From: an uncultured Bacilli bacterium
Lineage (GTDB): Bacteria; Bacillota_I; Bacilli_A; RF39; UBA660
DNA length: 7,313 nt
Assembly: GCA_947630515.1 (NCBI GenBank)
Contig: CANRHY010000048.1
Location: forward strand, 1 to 7,313
Direction: 5' to 3'
This document shows, piece after piece, positions 4,962 to 7,313 of this stretch; positions within the stretch are counted from its first letter, which is position 1, and each line of letters starts with the position of its first letter. A program made the translations under genes and the position numbers. The notes under the pieces are model-generated. The model was not told the DNA's origin, made no database searches, and saw only the letters and a program-made list of their open reading frames with translations.

Positions 4962-6044
4962 ATGAAAAAAATATATTATAATATCTTAGATAAAATAGAG
5001 AGTAGTGGTTTTGTAGCATACATAGTAGGTGGATACGTAAGAGACCATATTCTAAATCATAAAACTAAAGATATAGACATAATAACAAATGCAACACCTA
5101 AAGATTTAACAAAAATTTTTGAAGAAGTAGAAAAAATATACGAAGACTATGGTTCTATAAAACTTAAGATAAAAAATGAAATAATAGACATAACAACATT
5201 TAGAAAAGAATTATCATATGAAAAGAACTTACCAGTACAAATAGAATATACAAGTAGTTTAGAAGAAGACTTAAAAAGAAGAGACTTTAAAATGAACACA
5301 ATATGTATGAATAAACATGGAGAAATAATAGATTTACTAAATGGTATAGAAGACATAAAAAATAAAATAATAAGCCCAGTAAAAGACGTAAATCTACTAT
5401 TTAAAGAAGACAAAAGTAGAATAATAAGAGCCATAAGATTTGCATGTGAACTTAGGTTTAACTTAAATGATGAAATCATAAAGTACATAAAAAACAATAA
5501 AGAAGACTTGAGTGAAATAAACAAATTAAAAGTAAAAGAAGAATTAGAAAAATTATTCTTAAGTAAAAAAATAAACAAATTCTTTGACTTCTTAAAAAAA
5601 TATGATTTAGAGTCTTATCTAGGAGTACATGTAGAAAAATTAAAAAGAACAAGCTATGTAATAGGATTGTGGGCTCAAATAGAAGCAACTGATATACCTT
5701 TTACAAAAAACGAAAAAGAACAAATAAAAGAAATACAAGAGTTAGTTAACAAAAAAGAAATAACAAAATATGACATATATAAATATGGTTTATATATATC
5801 ATGTGTAGCAGCAGAAAATTTAGGAATACCAAAAAAAGAAATAAATTTAATATACACAAATTTACCTATTAAAGGTATAATAGATATAAATATAACAAGT
5901 GAAGAAATATGTAAACTCTTGAGTATTATGCCTAGTAAATATTTAGGAGACATAATAAAAAGAGTAGAAAAAGAAATAATAGAAGGCAATATTAAAAATG
6001 AAAATGAAGAAATAAAGAGATGGATAATGGAGGTGTTTTTGTGA
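4962..6044 (+). CDS. cca: CCA-adding tRNA nucleotidyltransferase (class II)
   Basis: Adds or repairs the 3'-terminal CCA of tRNAs from CTP and ATP without a nucleic acid template, in the cytoplasm. The 360-residue protein has the class II nucleotidyltransferase head: GGYVRD (23-28), the metal-binding pair D37/D39 in DIDI, a third acidic residue at D76 in IIDITTF, and EEDLKRRDFKMN (101-112), whose RRD segment follows the family's nucleotide-selecting EDxxRRD motif. SRIIRAIRFA (152-161) begins the neck helices. The C-terminal half is a helical body/tail rich in Lys and Ile. The length fits bacterial CCA enzymes (B. subtilis about 397). Poly(A) polymerase I shares the fold but is found mainly in Gram-negatives, so CCA addition is preferred. 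It is the first gene of a coupled operon; its TGA overlaps the dnaD GTG. Isoleucine is written almost only as ATA. Confidence 0.93.
   Translation: MKKIYYNILDKIESSGFVAYIVGGYVRDHILNHKTKDIDIITNATPKDLTKIFEEVEKIYEDYGSIKLKIKNEIIDITTFRKELSYEKNLPVQIEYTSSLEEDLKRRDFKMNTICMNKHGEIIDLLNGIEDIKNKIISPVKDVNLLFKEDKSRIIRAIRFACELRFNLNDEIIKYIKNNKEDLSEINKLKVKEELEKLFLSKKINKFFDFLKKYDLESYLGVHVEKLKRTSYVIGLWAQIEATDIPFTKNEKEQIKEIQELVNKKEITKYDIYKYGLYISCVAAENLGIPKKEINLIYTNLPIKGIIDINITSEEICKLLSIMPSKYLGDIIKRVEKEIIEGNIKNENEEIKRWIMEVFL
6029..6033 (+). promoter_or_regulatory. Ribosome binding site that decides the dnaD start
   Basis: GGAGG inside the end of cca lies 7 nt before GTG 6041. An upstream in-frame ATG at 6020 would put this site inside the gene and lacks a site of its own, so GTG 6041 is chosen. 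Confidence 0.85.
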
Positions 6045-6646
6045 AAGATTTAAAAGAATTATATAAAGAAAAGAATTATACTATAAACTCTCATATAATA
6101 AAAAACATAAAATCACTAAATATATCACTAGAAGAATTTTTATTACTTTTATATTTTATTAATGAAGAAGCACTATTAAATCCAGAAAAAATTGAAGCAA
6201 GAATAGGACTTAAAGTAGAAGAAGTATTAGATACATACATGTCCCTTACAAAAAAGGGAATAATATCTACTAAAGTAGAAAAAGAAAATGGAAAAGTAAC
6301 AGAATCAATATGCTTAGATTCATTTTATGATAAACTTATATTAAAACAAGAAGATGATAAAGATAACAGTGTAGATATATATTCTGTATTTGAAAATGAA
6401 TTTGGGCGTAGTCTTAGCCCAATTGAATATGAAACAATAAATAGATGGTTAGATAATAAAGTGAGCGAAGAAACTATTAAAAGTGCCTTAAAAGAGGCTG
6501 TTATAAATGGAGTATGTAATTTAAGATATATAGATAAATTAATATATGAATGGACTAAAAAAGGAAGTAAAGAAAATATAGAAGAATATAAAGAATTATT
6601 TGACTATGATTGGTTAGGTGACGGGGATATAGATGAAGAAGAGTGA
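6041..6646 (+). CDS. dnaD: DNA replication initiation/primosome protein DnaD
   Basis: DnaD helps load the replicative helicase at the origin and at restart sites in low-GC Gram-positives, working with DnaA or PriA, DnaB and DnaI, and remodels DNA. From GTG 6041 the product is 201 residues (B. subtilis DnaD about 232). Residues about 1-95 match the N-terminal winged-helix domain (helices including LEEFLLLLYFI, then IGLKVEEVLDTYMSLTKKGII). Residues about 113-172 match the DnaB_2/DnaD C-terminal domain: FENEFGRSLSPIEYETINRW, then KSALKEAVINGVCNLRYIDK and IYEW, with the family's conserved YI-x(5)-W ending. An acidic tail (DGDIDEEE) follows. The GTG start overlaps the cca stop by 4 nt (GTGA) and the gene overlaps nth by 14 nt. 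dnaD-nth is also the order in B. subtilis. Confidence 0.92.
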   Translation: MKDLKELYKEKNYTINSHIIKNIKSLNISLEEFLLLLYFINEEALLNPEKIEARIGLKVEEVLDTYMSLTKKGIISTKVEKENGKVTESICLDSFYDKLILKQEDDKDNSVDIYSVFENEFGRSLSPIEYETINRWLDNKVSEETIKSALKEAVINGVCNLRYIDKLIYEWTKKGSKENIEEYKELFDYDWLGDGDIDEEE

Positions 6647-7262
6647 CATTGTATTAAAAGAACTAAATAAGATGTATCCTAATCCTAAATGTGAACTTAC
6701 ATATACAAAAGATTACGAGTTACTTTTAAAAGTAATGCTAAGTGCTCAAACAACAGATAAAAGAGTAAATGAAGCAACAGATATATTATTTAAAAAATAT
6801 AATTCACTAGAAAAACTAAATAATTTATCTTTAAAAGAAGTAGAAAACTATATTAGAAGTATAGGAATGTATAGAACTAAAGCAAAAAATTTCAAAAGTA
6901 TAGTAAAAGAACTAATAAATTTAGGTGGCTTTGTTCCAAATGATAGAGAAGTTCTAATGCGTTTAGATGGAGTAGGTAGAAAAACAATAAATGTAGTATT
7001 ATCAAATTTATATAATGAGCCATGTATAGCAGTGGATACACATGTAAGTAGGGTAAGTAAACGCTTAGGATTTGCAAAAGAAACAGATGAAGTAGAAGTA
7101 GTAGAGAAGAAATTAATGGCTTCATTTCCAAAAAAAGACTGGTCTAAACTCCATCATCAATTAGTATTATTTGGTAGATATAAATGTAAGGCTATAAAAC
7201 CAAATTGTGAAGATTGTCCTTTTATAGATTTTTGTAAATATTGGAAAAAGAAAAAAGTTTAG
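6633..7262 (+). CDS. nth: Endonuclease III, [4Fe-4S] DNA glycosylase/AP lyase
   Basis: Excises oxidised pyrimidines and cleaves the abasic site by beta-elimination in base excision repair. The 209-residue protein matches the usual Nth length (about 210-220). LLLKVMLSAQTTDKRVN (30-46) is the conserved N-terminal helix segment. The helix-hairpin-helix LDGVGRKT (111-118) contains the catalytic K117, and VDTHV (134-138) contains the catalytic D135. Four cysteines C185-x6-C192-x2-C195-x5-C201 give the perfect iron-sulfur cluster pattern. MutY is excluded because the catalytic Lys is present and the C-terminal NUDIX-like domain is absent. The ATG lies inside the end of dnaD, with GGGGA (6623-6627) 5 nt upstream. 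It is the last gene before the terminator. Confidence 0.97.
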   Translation: MKKSDIVLKELNKMYPNPKCELTYTKDYELLLKVMLSAQTTDKRVNEATDILFKKYNSLEKLNNLSLKEVENYIRSIGMYRTKAKNFKSIVKELINLGGFVPNDREVLMRLDGVGRKTINVVLSNLYNEPCIAVDTHVSRVSKRLGFAKETDEVEVVEKKLMASFPKKDWSKLHHQLVLFGRYKCKAIKPNCEDCPFIDFCKYWKKKKV

Positions 7263-7290
7263 AATTTGAATTTCTAAACTTTTATTTTAT
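7253..7290 (+). terminator. Terminator of the cca-dnaD-nth operon, possibly bidirectional
   Basis: AAAAGTTTAGAA (7253-7264) pairs perfectly with TTCTAAACTTTT (7272-7283) around a 7-nt loop, followed by ATTTTAT. The left arm contains the last nth codon and the TAG stop. On the - strand the same hairpin is followed by TTTTTTCTTTTT, an even better T tail, so it may also end a convergent gene beyond the window. Confidence 0.85.
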
Positions 7291-7313
7291 AGTTATATAT
7301 CTGTATCCCATAT

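Noticed and set aside
1..7313. CRISPR arrays, insertion sequences, phage or defence genes
   Set aside because: No regularly spaced repeats, transposase motifs, terminal inverted repeats or tRNA attachment sites were found; the content is housekeeping plus sporulation.

Overview
The window is AT-rich (roughly 30% G+C by eye) and reads as chromosomal DNA of a low-GC, Gram-positive, endospore-forming bacterium (Bacillota). The support is a full-length SpoIVA with a sigma-E-type promoter in front of it, HU directly downstream of spoIVA as in Bacillus, a DnaD-family primosome protein, strong AGGAGG-type ribosome binding sites and a sortase-type surface protein. TGG encodes Trp and TGA ends cca and dnaD, so the code is the standard bacterial one and not the Mycoplasma code. 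The genus cannot be named from the sequence alone. All genes lie on the + strand.

Layout. (1) 1-939: 3' end of a large cell-surface protein with beta-helix-like repeats, a C-terminal repeat domain and a non-canonical NPNTG sorting signal, closed by an intrinsic terminator. (2) 983-2680: methionyl-tRNA synthetase as a single-gene unit with its own sigma-A promoter, no T-box, and a terminator whose hairpin is identical over 21 nt to the one in front of the gene. (3) 2682-4230: spoIVA as a single-gene unit with a good sigma-E promoter and a terminator that overlaps its stop codon. (4) 4258-4672: the HU gene, with phased A-tracts, a sigma-A promoter, a hairpin at the predicted mRNA 5' end and a terminator. 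(5) 4673-4961: a 289-nt gap (311 nt between the HU and cca stop/start) with no convincing protein gene. It contains a near-consensus sigma-A promoter, a run of hairpins and a weak terminator, and then a second sigma-A promoter for cca. The best reading is an unrecognised small structured RNA of about 135 nt. (6) 4915-7290: a tightly coupled cca-dnaD-nth operon (4-nt and 14-nt overlaps) ending in a hairpin that could serve both strands.

Most of the window is housekeeping: tRNA charging (MetRS), tRNA 3'-end maturation (CCA enzyme), replication restart/initiation (DnaD), base excision repair (Nth) and nucleoid structure (HU), with one sporulation gene (spore coat base). The item most worth following up is the putative small RNA at 4756-4892. 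Next are the sigma-E promoter, the duplicated terminator around metG and the likely MetRS2-like lineage of the synthetase.
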